DNA of 64,000 nt from Myrmaecium sp. VS I D KN 1 (taxonomy: Eukaryota; Ascomycota; Dothideomycetes; Valsariales; Valsariaceae), in contig JADQAV010000002.1 in the NCBI GenBank assembly GCA_019775845.1, positions 372,001-436,000 on the forward strand, in the 5' to 3' direction. Made by a program: the position numbers and the translations under genes. Every line of letters begins with the position of its first letter. The stretch's first letter is position 1. Below are positions 1 through 10,684 of the stretch, one piece after another. The notes beneath the pieces are model-generated. The model was not told the DNA's origin, ran no database searches, and saw only the letters and a program-made list of their open reading frames with translations.

Positions 1-539
1 GCCTCGTAGGCAGCGTCGGTGAATTGAGCCTCGGCCCCGGCGCCGCGCGCGACGAGGACCTGCTGGAAGCCTTTCTTCAGGAGCAGGGCGACGTTCTGCG
101 GGGTGATGGCGACGCGGCGCTCGGCCGGGTAGGTCTCGCGTGGGATGCCGACGGTCAGGGATGAATAGGGGATGGCGTCGATGGACGCGGGGGTGGTTGC
201 ATCATCCCCTGCAGCTGCAGGTGCCGGGGTCGCGGACGTGGAGTGGAAAAGGTTGCTTGTCCTGGTGACCTTGCGGGGTGGATGCGGCGGCAGCAGTCGC
301 GTTCGACTCCCCGCTGCCGTCGGGACGGTCTGATGCTGGCGACAGAGTGAGGGAACGTGAAGAACTGGCGAGACGATTAGTTTTCGTTCTGCTCTCTGAC
401 CTTCTTCTTCCGCATCGTGTATTCATTCAGCCTGAATCAACATACCGCCAAGTCCGCGACGCCCGAGCTGCGCCAGCGCCCCCGGATCCAACGTTCTCAG
501 CCTCGGCCGCACCACCGCCGTTGACGCCGACCAAGCCAT
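1..539 (-). CDS. NAD(P) transhydrogenase, mitochondrial (5' part; 3' end outside window)
   Basis: Exon 1 (446-539) starts at the first in-frame ATG after an upstream stop. It reads as a basic, Ser/Arg-rich presequence (MAWSASTAVVRPRLRTL...). An 81-nt intron (365-445) has donor GTATGT, branch-like ACTAAT and acceptor CCAG. Exon 2 (1-364) continues the Arg/Ser-rich leader. It then enters the N-terminal alanine-dehydrogenase/PNT domain with LTVGIPRETYPAERRVAITP and the VALLLKKGFQQVLVARGAGA stretch, hallmarks of the NAD(H)-binding half of proton-translocating transhydrogenase. The family couples hydride transfer between NAD(H) and NADP(H) to proton flow across the inner mitochondrial membrane. 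The leader fits mitochondrial import. Alanine dehydrogenase shares this N-terminal motif, but a mitochondrial leader in a fungus favours transhydrogenase. The identity is fairly firm and the exact 5' splice is inferred. Confidence 0.78.
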
Positions 540-1709
540 CTCTCGCGCAGCAACCGCAACTCTTCACTTTCTTTGCGAAGCGAAATCAGCGTCAAACGCG
601 CGGAAGCAGCGGAAGAAGGCACGGAGGAGTGCCCAGGGCGAGCATTCACGCTGTCTCCGCGATCCAGGGAGTAAGGAGAGAAGATCTCACGCCACCGGCG
701 AGGTCCTGCGTTTCGTGCGGCGGGAAAAGCCAAGGGTACGTACGGTACGGGAGAGTGAAGGGAGAAGGAAGGAAATGAGTGAGGAGAGAGGGGAGGAGGA
801 GAGGAGGGAGAGAGGGAGGGGAGGTACAAGGTAAAGAAGTACCCGACCCTGCCCAAGGGAAATAGGTAGGTAGGTAGGTGCTACATCACCCGGAAGCGAG
901 ATTTGCCGTGCCTTCTTTGGACCTCGTCTGAAGGTCCTTGGAGCGGGGTGTGAAAGGAGGGGGTTGGTTGTCCTGTACGGATACCTGGGACGGACAGGGT
1001 TGGTGGGTGCAGGTGGATGGATGATGACTCCCGGGCGCGCGCGACATCGGACTTCACCCCGTCGGCCGGTTCTCCCCCCCCCCACCGACCAACCGACCAA
1101 CATCATCGTTACCACTTGCTCCTCCCACTTCCTTCGAGGAAATGAACCAGCGTGCTAACCACAATCCACAGCGCTGAAGGATCTGATTTCGGACATGCGT
1201 ACCACGATGCTTGGATGTTTGAAGCAAGCTGGCAGCTGGTCTCTCCCATAAACGTCAAGATGAACACGACCCATATATCAACATCAACTCCATCAACACA
1301 ACAAGAGCCTCAGCAGGACCAACATAGTCCTTCCTACTCCCCGCGTCGATGAAACTCCGAGAAAAATCTTATCTCGAAGATCTGCGCACCACCAGAGGGA
1401 GTGAACATCAGGGTACTGATCAAAATCTCAGGGCATCTCCACTCGGCGCCCCACCCGCTCCGCCAGCACGCCCCCACCGCACCCACTCATCACCCATCAC
1501 CCCACCTCACCTCGTCGAGTCCAGCCTCAGCCTGATCCTCCCCAACAAAGAACAAAACACCCACAACTCACAACTCACAACTCACAACTCACAATTCACA
1601 ATTCACAACTCACAACTCACAACTCACAACTCACAACTCACAAACTCACAAACTCACAAACTCACAAACTCACAAACTCACAAACTCACAAACTCACAAA
1701 CTCACAAAC
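540..1709. other. Intergenic spacer between transhydrogenase and PEX8
   Basis: No supported gene. It holds purine-rich tracts at 770-830, a GGTA tetranucleotide run at 863-879, a C-run near 1074-1084, and a CACAACT/CACAAACT satellite next to the PEX8 stop codon. Small open frames here are low-complexity only. The left part is the transhydrogenase promoter and leader region. Confidence 0.6.
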
Positions 1710-1714
1710 TCACA
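1558..1714. repeat. CACAACT / CACAAACT microsatellite
   Basis: About ten tandem copies of the 7-mer CACAACT, two of them CACAATT, pass directly into about nine copies of the 8-mer CACAAACT. The array ends at the PEX8 stop codon region. A one-base slip in the unit followed by renewed expansion explains the shift from 7 to 8 nt. The open frame through it encodes only a His/Asn/Ser/Thr repeat and is not taken as a gene. Confidence 0.9.
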
Positions 1715-4001
1715 ACTTACTCTCCCTCCCCCCACTCATCATGAACGCATCCCCTAAAACCTTCTCCCTTCCCCCCCTCCCATTCCACCACCCCACCGCC
1801 AGCACGCCCTTCTCCGGCTCCATCTCCCCTCCTACCAGGACCTCCCAGAACCGTCGTCGGACCGCGTCTCGCATCGCCGGATCCGCGATCCGTCCGACCA
1901 GGTCCGCGCACGGGTCCAGCCACTCCTCCAGCAAGGGGACGGGCAGGTAAGGCAGCGCGTCCAGCAGCGTGAGCGTCAGCACTGCTTGCTCCGACAGCGG
2001 TGGCTCCGGTGCCGGTGGTGGCTGCTGGTGCTGGTGCTGGGAAGGAGATGGGGGGTGAGCCTGCGCCGCCACAACCGCCGCAGCACCGGCAGCAGCATCC
2101 AACGGCGTCGTCGGCGCCGTGAGCGCGCGATGATGCAGCAACTCCATCAGCACGGCGGGGGTATCCGGCTGGCATGCCGCGAGCGGGGCCGGGGGCGACG
2201 TCACGCGGATCAGCGTCCGGAACGCGACGCGGAACTGGCGCGGGGAGAGGTTGCGCGGGAAGACGGCGAAGAGGGCGGCGACGTAGAAGGGCAGGTGCGT
2301 GGCCGTGAGCGTGGTCGTAGTGCCGGAGTGCGGGGCGCTCAGCACGGCCAGCGTGAGCGCGTGCGCGGCTTCGAGGATGGGTCGCAGCAGGTGGGCGTGC
2401 GCGCTGGCGGCGAGGTACGGGGTAGCGGCGGCGAGGAGGAGTGTTTCGTTGGTGGTGGGGGAGAGGATGAGGGTGAAGTGCTCGGCGGTGTTGAGGAAGT
2501 AGAGGTCCAGGGTGCGGTCGAGAGGGTGAGGGGGGATGTGGCCGAGGGATTCGGGCTGGATGTCCTTCAGGAAGGACTCGGCTTGGAGGGGGTAGTTGGC
2601 CAGGATGTCGATGGCGGACAGGTAGACGAAGGTGTGCTGGGAGAAGGCGTGGGCGCCGAGGCGGACGGAGATGAAGTAGAGGCTGCGGAGGGTGTGGAGG
2701 GTCTGGGCAGCGATGGCCGGAGCGACTGGAGAGGTGTAAGCTGGAGTGAATAGACAGGATAAGGCAGAAAGACAAACCTTCATCAGATGCCAGCCGTGAA
2801 TCCCCCAGCGTCCTGGCCACGATACTCCGCAACACAATGACGACGGAAAACAGCGCCGACCTCAGCACCCTCCACAGGACCGGCAGCGTCGTCGTTCGCG
2901 CTTCCTCATGTAAGAAAATCATCTCCTCCGTGCTATCCACCCCAGAGATGCGATTCTGCCGCCACTGCGTCATCAACGACCTCGCAAACGCCGCCAAATC
3001 CGCTCCCACGCGCTCCACCACCCCCGAATCCCTCGCGTTCTCCACCGCATGTGCAATCAGCCGTGACAGCGGCCCAAGCCCACTCACCAACGACCTCGAC
3101 GCGATTCCCTCCACACGCTCAAACGACGGCGCGCGCGCAGGCCAATTCAACCGCTTCCCAACCGGCACCACATCCCCATCCACCGCGCCCAGAAAATACG
3201 CCCCCTCCAATCCCTCGCCCTCAAAATACGCCGCCGCCACCAGCACCGGCAGCAAGCCATCCCAATCCAACCGTGCCCGACTCCCCTCCGACAACACCGG
3301 GAAAACATGATTCAACACCAGCGCCACCGCCAGCCCACCCATCGCATCTCCCCGCCACCGCACCTCCTCCACCGCCAACGCGGTCGCCTGCACCAGCGCA
3401 TCCTCCAACAGCATCCGCACGCCCTCCGTCCGCGGGCGCGCACCTACCCCCTGCCTTCCCTCCTCCTCCCCCTCCTCCCGCCGTCGTCGCCCCGCCTCGA
3501 TCCCCAACAGCAAGCCCCCCAGCACCAGCATGTGCCTCCACCGCGCGCTCCGCTCATCCGCGCCCGTGACCACCGCCTTGACCCACTCCTCCAACGTCAC
3601 ATTTAGCACCTGCGGGCTCGGCGGCAATGGCGATGGCTGGCCCCGCGCCGGGCTTGGGTAGAGCGCAGCGCAACGATCCTCATACGCGCGCAGGCCGGCG
3701 GCGTGGAAGAGGGAGAGGAGGCGGAGGTGGAAGCGGGAGTCGGCGGCGGCAGCCGCCGCCGGGTGGTCCCAGAGGGCGGGGGCGCGGAGGAGGTGTGCGG
3801 TTAGCAGGGTGAGGTTGTGCGGGTTGGTGAGGGTGGTGAGGAGGTGGGCGGCGGTGGAGAGGAGGCTGTGGGTGGGCTTGGTTAGTGGTGTTGTTGAAGG
3901 GAGAGGGGGGGAAAAGCCGCTTACCGGGGCGTGTCTTGCTGGATGGCGGGGATGTGGAGGGATCGGAGGAGGGTGGTGAGGAGGGTGTCGATGGTCGACA
4001 T
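1710..4001 (-). CDS. pex8: Peroxin 8 (PEX8), peroxisomal matrix-import protein
   Basis: Three exons (3925-4001, 2778-3865, 1710-2725) join in phase to 726 residues. The introns are 59 and 52 nt, and the first has a CACTAAC branch site. The protein opens MSTIDTLLTTLLRSLHIPAI and then gives LLSTAAHLLTTLTNP, a pattern typical of fungal Pex8. It contains WVKAVVTGADERSARWRHML and many leucine-rich helices. It ends in Ser-Lys-Leu, a type 1 peroxisomal targeting signal. Pex8 is an intraperoxisomal protein that links the docking complex to the RING-finger complex and is needed for matrix protein import, and in yeasts it carries its own PTS1. Length and terminus fit the family. Alternative N-termini are unlikely because the small first exon splices in phase. 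Divergent to the TMEM170-like gene. Confidence 0.88.
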
Positions 4002-4328
4002 GGTGAGTTGGTGCTGTGTTTCCTGGCTAGGGTGTAGTGTGCTCGGTGACGAGCGTGGAGAGGATGAGATGGGATGGGAAGGGATGGGATGTTGACGTGT
4101 GATGGGAAGCTGGGACGGGAGCTCTCCCCCGAGCCTCGGCTCAAGTCCGGGGAATGTGCAAACAGGGCAAACAGCCATCAAGGTCCGAGACCTCACCTCA
4201 CATACCGAACATACTACCTAGTACTACAACAACCACTCCTTAACGGATAAATATCCCCAAAAACACCAACAGCTCCCACTCCCCAAAGAGCTGCCGCACG
4301 AAAGCCTCCGGGCTACCCCATATCAACC
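4002..4328. promoter_or_regulatory. Divergent promoter, PEX8 / TMEM170-like
   Basis: A 327-bp spacer separates the two start codons. It has several GATGGGAT/GGGATGGGA tandem motifs at 4067-4091. No clear TATA box was seen. Confidence 0.6.
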
Positions 4329-4908
4329 ATGGCGTAAGCCCTCCCCCCCCAAAAACCCCCCCCCCGCAAACCAACCACCCATCTAACCCCCCTCCCCCAG
4401 CTTCCGCCAACAATCCTCCCTCCTGCCGAGCGGCTACACCACCCCGCCCTTCCCCTCCCTCTACTGGCCGCTGCCCGTGCGCGGGCCGCAAGCCTACTAC
4501 CTCTACCACCCGACCGACATCTGGCGCTTCACCACCTGTTGGACGCTGCTCTTCTACGCCGCCGTGCACCTCGCCGTCGCCGGCTGGGCCGTCGTCACGG
4601 GGCTGCACCAGCGTCGTCGTCGTCGTCGTCGTCGTCGGCGGAGCAGCAGCAGCGGCGGCAGCAGCGGTCCGGGGGGCGTGCGCCACAGCAAGCGCGGCGC
4701 GCTGGCCTTCGGCTTGGGCGTGCCGGCCGTGTATCTCCTGATGGCCGGGGTGGAAGGGGTGATTGCGGGTGGTGTGGTGGGGGGTTTAGTCGGGGGCATC
4801 TATCAGGCGGGCTACTTTCGCATGTCCACGTGGATTCCGTTTGTCTGGGCGTTTGTCAACACGCTGGTTTTGATCTTGAGTAGCTTTGCGATGCAGGGGG
4901 CGCTGTGA
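4329..4908 (+). CDS. TMEM170-family membrane protein
   Basis: A 5-nt first coding exon (ATGGC, 4329-4333) is followed by a 67-nt intron with donor GTAAGC, a CTAAC branch site and acceptor CCCCCAG. Exon 2 then runs 4401-4908, giving 170 residues beginning MAFRQQSSLLPSGYTTPPFP. Three hydrophobic helices are visible: WTLLFYAAVHLAVAGWAVVT, then LAFGLGVPAVYLLMAGVEGV with the glycine-rich continuation to GIYQAGYF, and WIPFVWAFVNTLVLILSSFA. This matches the Tmemb_170 family. The animal TMEM170A is an ER/nuclear-envelope protein that shapes ER sheets. Between helices 1 and 2 lies an unusual loop of about ten consecutive arginines and a serine run, coded by CGT and AGC repeats. The start relies on the micro-exon, because no other in-frame ATG gives the conserved N-terminus. 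Confidence 0.75.
4612..4656 (+). repeat. CGT/AGC trinucleotide tracts inside the TMEM170-like gene
   Basis: Runs of CGT (about ten Arg codons) followed by AGC/GGC codons give Arg- then Ser/Gly-rich residues in the cytosolic or lumenal loop between the first two membrane helices. The tract stays in frame and is expected to vary in length between strains. Confidence 0.85.
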
Positions 4909-5738
4909 TGGGGTGGCGGGGGTTGGGTTGGGTTGTTTGTGTGCTGACCTTATTTCCTATGCAAGGAAGTGGGAAAGCAAGCAAAAGAGCCCTCCAGACA
5001 TGCCAGTCAAAGGAAGGCCTTCCGTATCCCATCTAGGACGATTCAGCAGCCACAAAACCCTCCAAACCACTATCCACAGTACCCAGAAGCCTACGGAGCG
5101 AAGCCATCCCGCCAGGTCCACGAAAAAGTCTCACTGTGGGTTCGACGCCCCTTTACTCACTGAGAAGGAGGAAGAGCGGAACGCGATCTGAGAGTGCGAG
5201 ACTGAGCAGAACCACATCCTACGGTTTCGTTCAGAGTGGGAAGGCATCCCGCCGCGACGGCTCAAGGGAAGAGCCAAGGACGAAGATCGGAGGAACGCGT
5301 GAAGCATCGTTCTTCGGCCCGTGATCTGAGCAAGTATGCAAGGAAAAAGGGGGAAACAGAGTCAGTATGTATATATATTGTATGTATGTATATCAGTATG
5401 TATCTAATATTCCTAGATCGCCAAAACCCAACTGTCCGATATCACTCCAGATCACTTTCATATCCTTATGTCGCTCCTCCCATATTGCTCATCCAAAGCA
5501 ACTAACCAATATACCTGAGTGAGGTACTCAAGCAGGGCTCCTCCTCCTTTCCAGCCCATTGTGCAAGAAAGTATGAAGAAGAAGATTAACCGTGCCATCA
5601 GATCTCCACCAAATTTCCACCAGATCTCCACCAAGCTGCTCAAGAATCATCAAGAATCTCCAACCAATATATGACCCGAATATGTTCATGCATCGTCCTT
5701 CAGAGACCAAACCACAGTTCGATTTCATCCACCCCCAC
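4909..5738. other. Intergenic, convergent 3' ends
   Basis: The spacer lies between the TMEM170-like gene and the oxidoreductase, which converge here. There are short AT-rich blocks near 5365-5410 (TATGTATATATATTG-type). No gene or RNA gene is supported. Confidence 0.6.
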
Positions 5739-7300
5739 TCAAAGATCCTCAACCTCCAACCGCACTCCCGCAGAGACACAACCCTCCACATACCGCTCCC
5801 CCAAACAAGCCGGCGTCCAAAAGCCACCCGGCAATGCCCCCTCACCCGTCTCCAGCATATGCATCAGCACGCGAGCTGCCTCGCCCAACGTCAAACCCGT
5901 AAGCGCGTAAAGGCTACCGCGGTAGAAAAGCCGAGCACGAGCGAGCGCCTGCTCACCCTGCGCAAAACCCACGGCGCGGACATCGAGGAAATGCGCTCGG
6001 GACTCCTCCTCGCTGGGTCCGGTGCCAGGGGCGTGGATCCAGCGGCGGGCGAGCCAGCGGATGGGGGGTAGGAGGAGGAGCAGCGTGCCGAGGGTGAGGG
6101 CCCAGTGGGTGAGGCAGCCCAGAAGCGCGTTGCGCGGGCGCAGGTACTCTTCGAAGACGAAGCGGTCGGGGGAGAAGCCGGGGTTTTCCAGGGTGGTCGC
6201 GGCGCTGCTGCTGCTGCTGTTGCTGTTACGCTGCGCCTGCGTGGTGAGCAAGCTCCATGATCGATGGACGAGTGGGACGTCCATGCCGCTTTGGAAGCTG
6301 CGGACTAGGGCGCTGCCGAGGTAGGGGATGGAGTGCAGGCCCGTGAGGAGGCTGGAGAGGGGTTTGCCCGGTGGGATCTGGGGCTTGGCTTTCTTATCGC
6401 AGAGGCCGTATTGCGCCATGAGCTTGGCGAGTTGGGTGGGCGAGTAGGTGTCGAAGAGGGTCAGGACGGTGGAGGCGGTGCCTCCGGAGGCTTCTGCTTT
6501 GAAGGCGTGCAGGCACGATGCGACGTGGGTGGCGGGGACGTGATGCTGGCGCTGGATGTGACGGGCGAGCGTAACGCAGATGATGTCGGCGGGAACTGAG
6601 TCAACGCCACATTGGGGAATTAGCTGCAATGTGTTAGCTGGAAGGTTGTCTCGGCTGGTCTAGACGTAAGACAGCGGTCCGTGTCAAAGCAGCGCGAGCA
6701 TGAGTGAAACACGAGCGCAAAATGTCAAATAAGTCTCTGCCAACCCCGAGACATGTAAAGAGTGTATAAAAAAGAAGATACTCACCACCGCACCCGTCTC
6801 CTTCGCCCTAGCCTCATACTTCTCAATCATCTCCTTATGCCACGGAACCTCTCCAGTGCTACATATCCATCAAAGTCAGCACATCCTCACAACCCAAAAG
6901 GCCCTTCTCGCAGGAAGAGAGAGCAGGAAGAAAAGCCCAGCACTCACCAATCCAAATACCCCCCACCCTCCTCAACCACGGCCTTCACCACCGTCTCGCC
7001 GAGGACCGTATACGGCCCCACGCAGCTCACCAGCACACCCGTCCGACGGGCCAGCGCCCGCATCTCAGCCTCATCCGCCAGGTCGTGCACCAGCTCGATT
7101 GCAGGCGGGACGCGGTCGGGCGCAAGACGGACGAGCTGGTCGCATAGCTGACGCAGCTTGGACTCGCTTCGGCCGGCGATGGCCCAGCGCAGCGAGGTGG
7201 GAAGGTGCGAGGCGATGTAGGAGGCTGTGAGCTCGCCGGTGTAGCCGGTTGCGCCGAGGAGAAGGAGGGAGTAGGGACGATCGTGGAGGGGAGTCGACAT
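5739..7300 (-). CDS. Saccharopine dehydrogenase-like oxidoreductase
   Basis: Three exons (6948-7300, 6786-6858, 5739-6623) give 436 residues, with introns of 89 and 162 nt in matching phase. The N-terminus has a Rossmann dinucleotide motif GATGYTGELTA at residues 13-23. It is followed by SCVGPYTVLGETVV and, across the first splice, YLDCTGEVPWH, then IPQCGVDSVPAD after the second. These are the usual order of motifs in the SCCPDH/saccharopine-dehydrogenase-like family. A central hydrophobic segment (LTHWALTLGTLLLLLPPI) suggests membrane or lipid-droplet association, and the C-terminus (GGFWTPACLGERYV) matches the family. The true substrate is unknown in most fungi. It is probably not lysine-pathway saccharopine dehydrogenase, which has different length and architecture. 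Confidence 0.82.
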
Positions 7301-8386
7301 TGTGAAGTGTAGCTTTTGCTTTTCCCTTCTTCTTTTGGTGTGCTGAGGGTGTTGTTGGAGGGCGATCTCGCAGAGCGTGATAGAGGAGAGAAAAGAGGAT
7401 GTTGAAGGTCACAAATGAGCCGCCGACGCCTAATCCAAAGAGAAGTCCAAGAAGACACAAGTAAATAGAAAAGAGAGAGAGTAAGAGAGAGAGAACTCAA
7501 CCAAGCCCAAGTTATCTCAAGAGAGAAGCGGTGTAAAGATACTCAAATAGATGGGCGGGATGGATAGATGAATGGATACTGTGCAGTATAGAAATGAGTA
7601 GATTCCAAATAAGTGGCAAGTTCCGTATTCAAGAGTGACTCGTCGTCGGACGATCAGAACGATCATGAGGTGAGGAAGTAGTACTGTAGGTACCTAGGAA
7701 AAGAACAAAGAGAGAGAGGATGGAAGTGAGGAAGTGAAGAAGTCGGATGATGTCAGGTACGGGTACGGGTACGGGTACCTGAGCTTTCGATTCTTCCCGC
7801 CCGCCCCACCTGGCTAGATACCGAGGTACCGAGGTACATCCAATGTATCGACATGTACCTTGTACAGTATAACGTCCGCCGAGTACATGCCTCAAGGCAT
7901 AGCGAAGACGGATATATACAGCATTTACAGTTCCTATCACCCAATATATACACGCAATCACATACACATACACTGCACGTCTTCCATCCAGTTCTCCCTA
8001 ACCAACGAGATACTAAAAAGAAGGCGGGCGTCGAGCAGTGAGGAAAAGAGCACAGGAGAAGGAAAGAGAAAGAGAAATGAAGGGACGGTAACCACTTCAG
8101 CACAAGCTAAGCGCAAGGGGTAGATCTCATGGATGTATGGTACAGTAGGACGGTAGTCAAAGTGCTCATTCCTGTCATAGCGAGTAAGGGGGAGCAACGG
8201 TGAGAGGCAGGAGAGGATCGAAGAAGAAAATACAACGATCCATAGCAGAGAACATCATGATCATCATCATGAAGGCGCATTATCAGACATCCCGAAAGAA
8301 TATAGATAAGAATAACCCGCCATCCCAATCACCGCCCTCCTTCCATCCCACCGCAAAACCCCCCTTTTTTGCATCTATCCCACCTC
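7301..8386. other. Intergenic: oxidoreductase promoter and SLC35F 3' flank
   Basis: It contains purine-rich (GAGA) stretches at 7468-7495 and a GGTACG array near 7756. A cluster of GGTACC/CGAGGTACC elements lies at 7690-7870. No coding potential beyond short random frames. Confidence 0.6.
7756..7779. repeat. GGGTAC hexanucleotide array
   Basis: Four tandem GGTACG/GGGTAC units end in GGTACC. Further GGTACC-containing words lie within 100 bp on both sides. Confidence 0.8.
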
Positions 8387-9810
8387 CTAAACCACGGCAT
8401 CCGGCTTAACAACCTTACGCCTCGCCGTGCCAATCCCCTCCACACCACCCTCCTGATTCTCCCCCAACCACGGCTTCTCCGCCTCACCCCGCATGCCCTC
8501 GCTCAGGAAATACACAAACATGCCCAAAACAATCATGACGAAAGCGATGGGATACAGGTAGTGGACATGATAATGAAAGACCTTAATCCCAATGCACACG
8601 CCCCAGAAATTCCCCGTGAGCATGGAGATGTTAAAAAACGCCGCCGACGCAAGGCGGAACATGAGCGGGGCGAGCGTGTAAAACAAGGCGAGGATGAGCG
8701 TGTAGCCCGTGAGGTAGCCGCCGACCTGGCCATCCCAGACGGCGGTGCGGATGCTGTCCCGATCGAAGATGGCGGCTTGGACGCCGTTGATGAGCATGCC
8801 CCAGAACGCCAGCTGGCCGATGACCTCGTACATGGGCCGCTTGGAGACGAGGAACTCCTCGAACGTGTTCGAGAGGCCGTAGAGGGTGGCGGCGAGAAGC
8901 GCGAATAGGTCGCCCTTGACGGCGTCCTGCGGCCGCCCCCCGTTGGAGCCGGTGATGTGGTCGCTGGCGATGAGCACGCCCATGCCGCCGCAGCAGACGA
9001 GGATGCCGGCGTATTGCGTGAGGTGGTAGCGCACGCGCAGGAACAGCAGGGATATGATCACCACGACGACGATGGCCCAGAAGTTGATTAGCTGCGCGGA
9101 GAGCATGTTCGTGTCTGGATATAGCAGTCAGCAATCAATCCTCAATCAGGATGTTTTCTGCCTGCCAGCACTTACATTGATAAGCCAGCACGATAAAGTA
9201 GTTCCCCTCCACGTCAAAGAATGACAAAATAAAGTAGCGCCAGCCATCCTTCCAGATCAACCGGCACCACTTCTTAAACCCATACTTGTACCACGTGATG
9301 CTGGTATAAATAATATTGAGCAGACAGTAATTGAAGAACGTCTGAAACGCAGGCATGCTAGTGCCCTTCTCTCCAAGCAAAGTCGTCAACGTATTCGTGC
9401 TCGTCTGGGAGATCGCAAGGACTTGTCTATATAAAAAAATGTCAGCCGCATTCACACCCACTATTCCCCTCATTCTAACAAGAGGAAGAAAGACCGCTGT
9501 GAATTCTCACGTACCCAAGAATCAACACCAACCAAAACTGCTTCGTCCTGAAATAAGAAAAATTCCAATTCCGCACCGAATACCATTTCCCCATCCGCCG
9601 GCCTTTCTCAGGGGAAACAGAAGAGCTGTCACCGCTCTCCTGCACGAGCACCGGCGCGCCGTGCTCCAGCGGCGCATTCTCAGCGCCGTAGGAGCCGCCG
9701 CCGCCGCCGCTGTGGGCGGACTTGGGCCGGACGACGAATTCCGTCGTCGGCGGGGTGTTGGTGGTTATGGTGGTAGTCGACTGCGTCACCTCGGTCATGT
9801 TGGGAGCCAT
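8387..9810 (-). CDS. SLC35F-type (DUF914) nucleotide-sugar/solute transporter-like protein
   Basis: Three exons (9515-9810, 9176-9426, 8387-9114) give 424 residues, with introns of 88 and 61 nt in matching phase. After a roughly 80-residue polar N-terminus come about ten membrane helices. Diagnostic stretches are FWLVLILGQVLAISQTSTNT across splice 1 and YFILSFFDVEGNYFIVLAYQ before splice 2. They are followed by YTNMLSAQLINFWAIVVVV, the standard SLC35F1/F2/F6 signature. GMGVLIASDH and LLAATLYGLSNTFEEFLV follow. Members belong to the drug/metabolite transporter superfamily, usually in endomembranes, and substrates are mostly unknown. The start at MAPNMTEV is preferred over an in-frame ATG 58 codons upstream, because that extension is Ser/Arg-rich and not conserved in style. 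Confidence 0.87.
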
Positions 9811-10684
9811 GGCGTGCGAAATGACGATTTCGTTGCGATGTCGTTCGAGCTGGCTGGCTGGAGGCGGGGAAGTCGCACAAGTCGAATCGAACCGAATCGA
9901 ACAGGCGTTTGGTGATAAAGATGAGACGGGGAGGGAGGAGGAGGAGGGGTTGGAGCTTTCCCGTCGACACACACACGAGCGCAAAACTCCAGGAAGTCGC
10001 TCGTGGAAAAGGTGAGGTGAGGTGAGGTGGAAGGAAGAAGGAAGAGGAAAGGAAGAGAGAGAGAGGTTCAGCGGCGCGCCGGGGGAGGGGGGATTTTTTT
10101 TTCTTCTTATCCTTTTTTCTACCCCGGGCCTTTTGCTTGAACGAACTAGGTGAACATGCCCGGGCGCCCGCGACCTAGCGGCCGCTCCGTGGCGTGGGGT
10201 CAGACGAGAAAGTGGAAAAACCTAACGAGAGGTCGGCCTTGTCAGGTCTTGGCGGGGAGGGGTGGAACCCACAGGCCCTAGCTAGACCTCCAGATCGGCA
10301 AACGGTGTCGGGTGGGTGGGTGGGTGGAGCAGTTGACAGGAAGAAGTCGACCATGGTCTGGTAATGTAGCCTTGTGTCGCCACAATAAGAAAAATCAAAA
10401 CTATGTATTTACTAACAAACAATGCAATATCACTAATAGTATTATATATCTCTATCCATATGATGCGAACGAGGGATTTCCGCCTGATATATCTATTTCC
10501 GCTGCTACACAAGATCAAAGAACAAAAGAGATGTCCGTCAAGGCAGTGTGTAATCGAAATCAAGACATGCAACTCGCTATACCAACCGAAATAAGAAAAG
10601 AGGGATCGCAAATAAAAACAAAATGGGAAGGTGTAAGGACAACGAAAATGCACTGCCTTGTAGAGCAGCAAGATTCATCAGTCC
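9811..10684. other. Intergenic: SLC35F promoter side
   Basis: It has GAGGTGAGGTGAG and GAGAGAG repeats at 10013-10060 and a T-rich run at 10093-10120. There is an AT-rich island at 10380-10500, probably the 3' flank of the next minus-strand gene. No gene supported. Confidence 0.6.

Noticed and set aside
1349-1744. Plus-strand open frame of 131 codons
   Set aside because: It mostly translates the CACAACT satellite; low-complexity product only.
1986-2753. Long plus-strand open frame of 255 codons
   Set aside because: It lies antisense to PEX8 exon 3, whose frame is conserved and ends in SKL. The plus product is Arg/Glu/Gly-rich, as expected for a GC-rich shadow frame.
5125-5160. GGGTTCGACGCCC word resembling a tRNA T-arm
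   Set aside because: No five-pair T stem forms and no matching acceptor, D or anticodon arms lie upstream.
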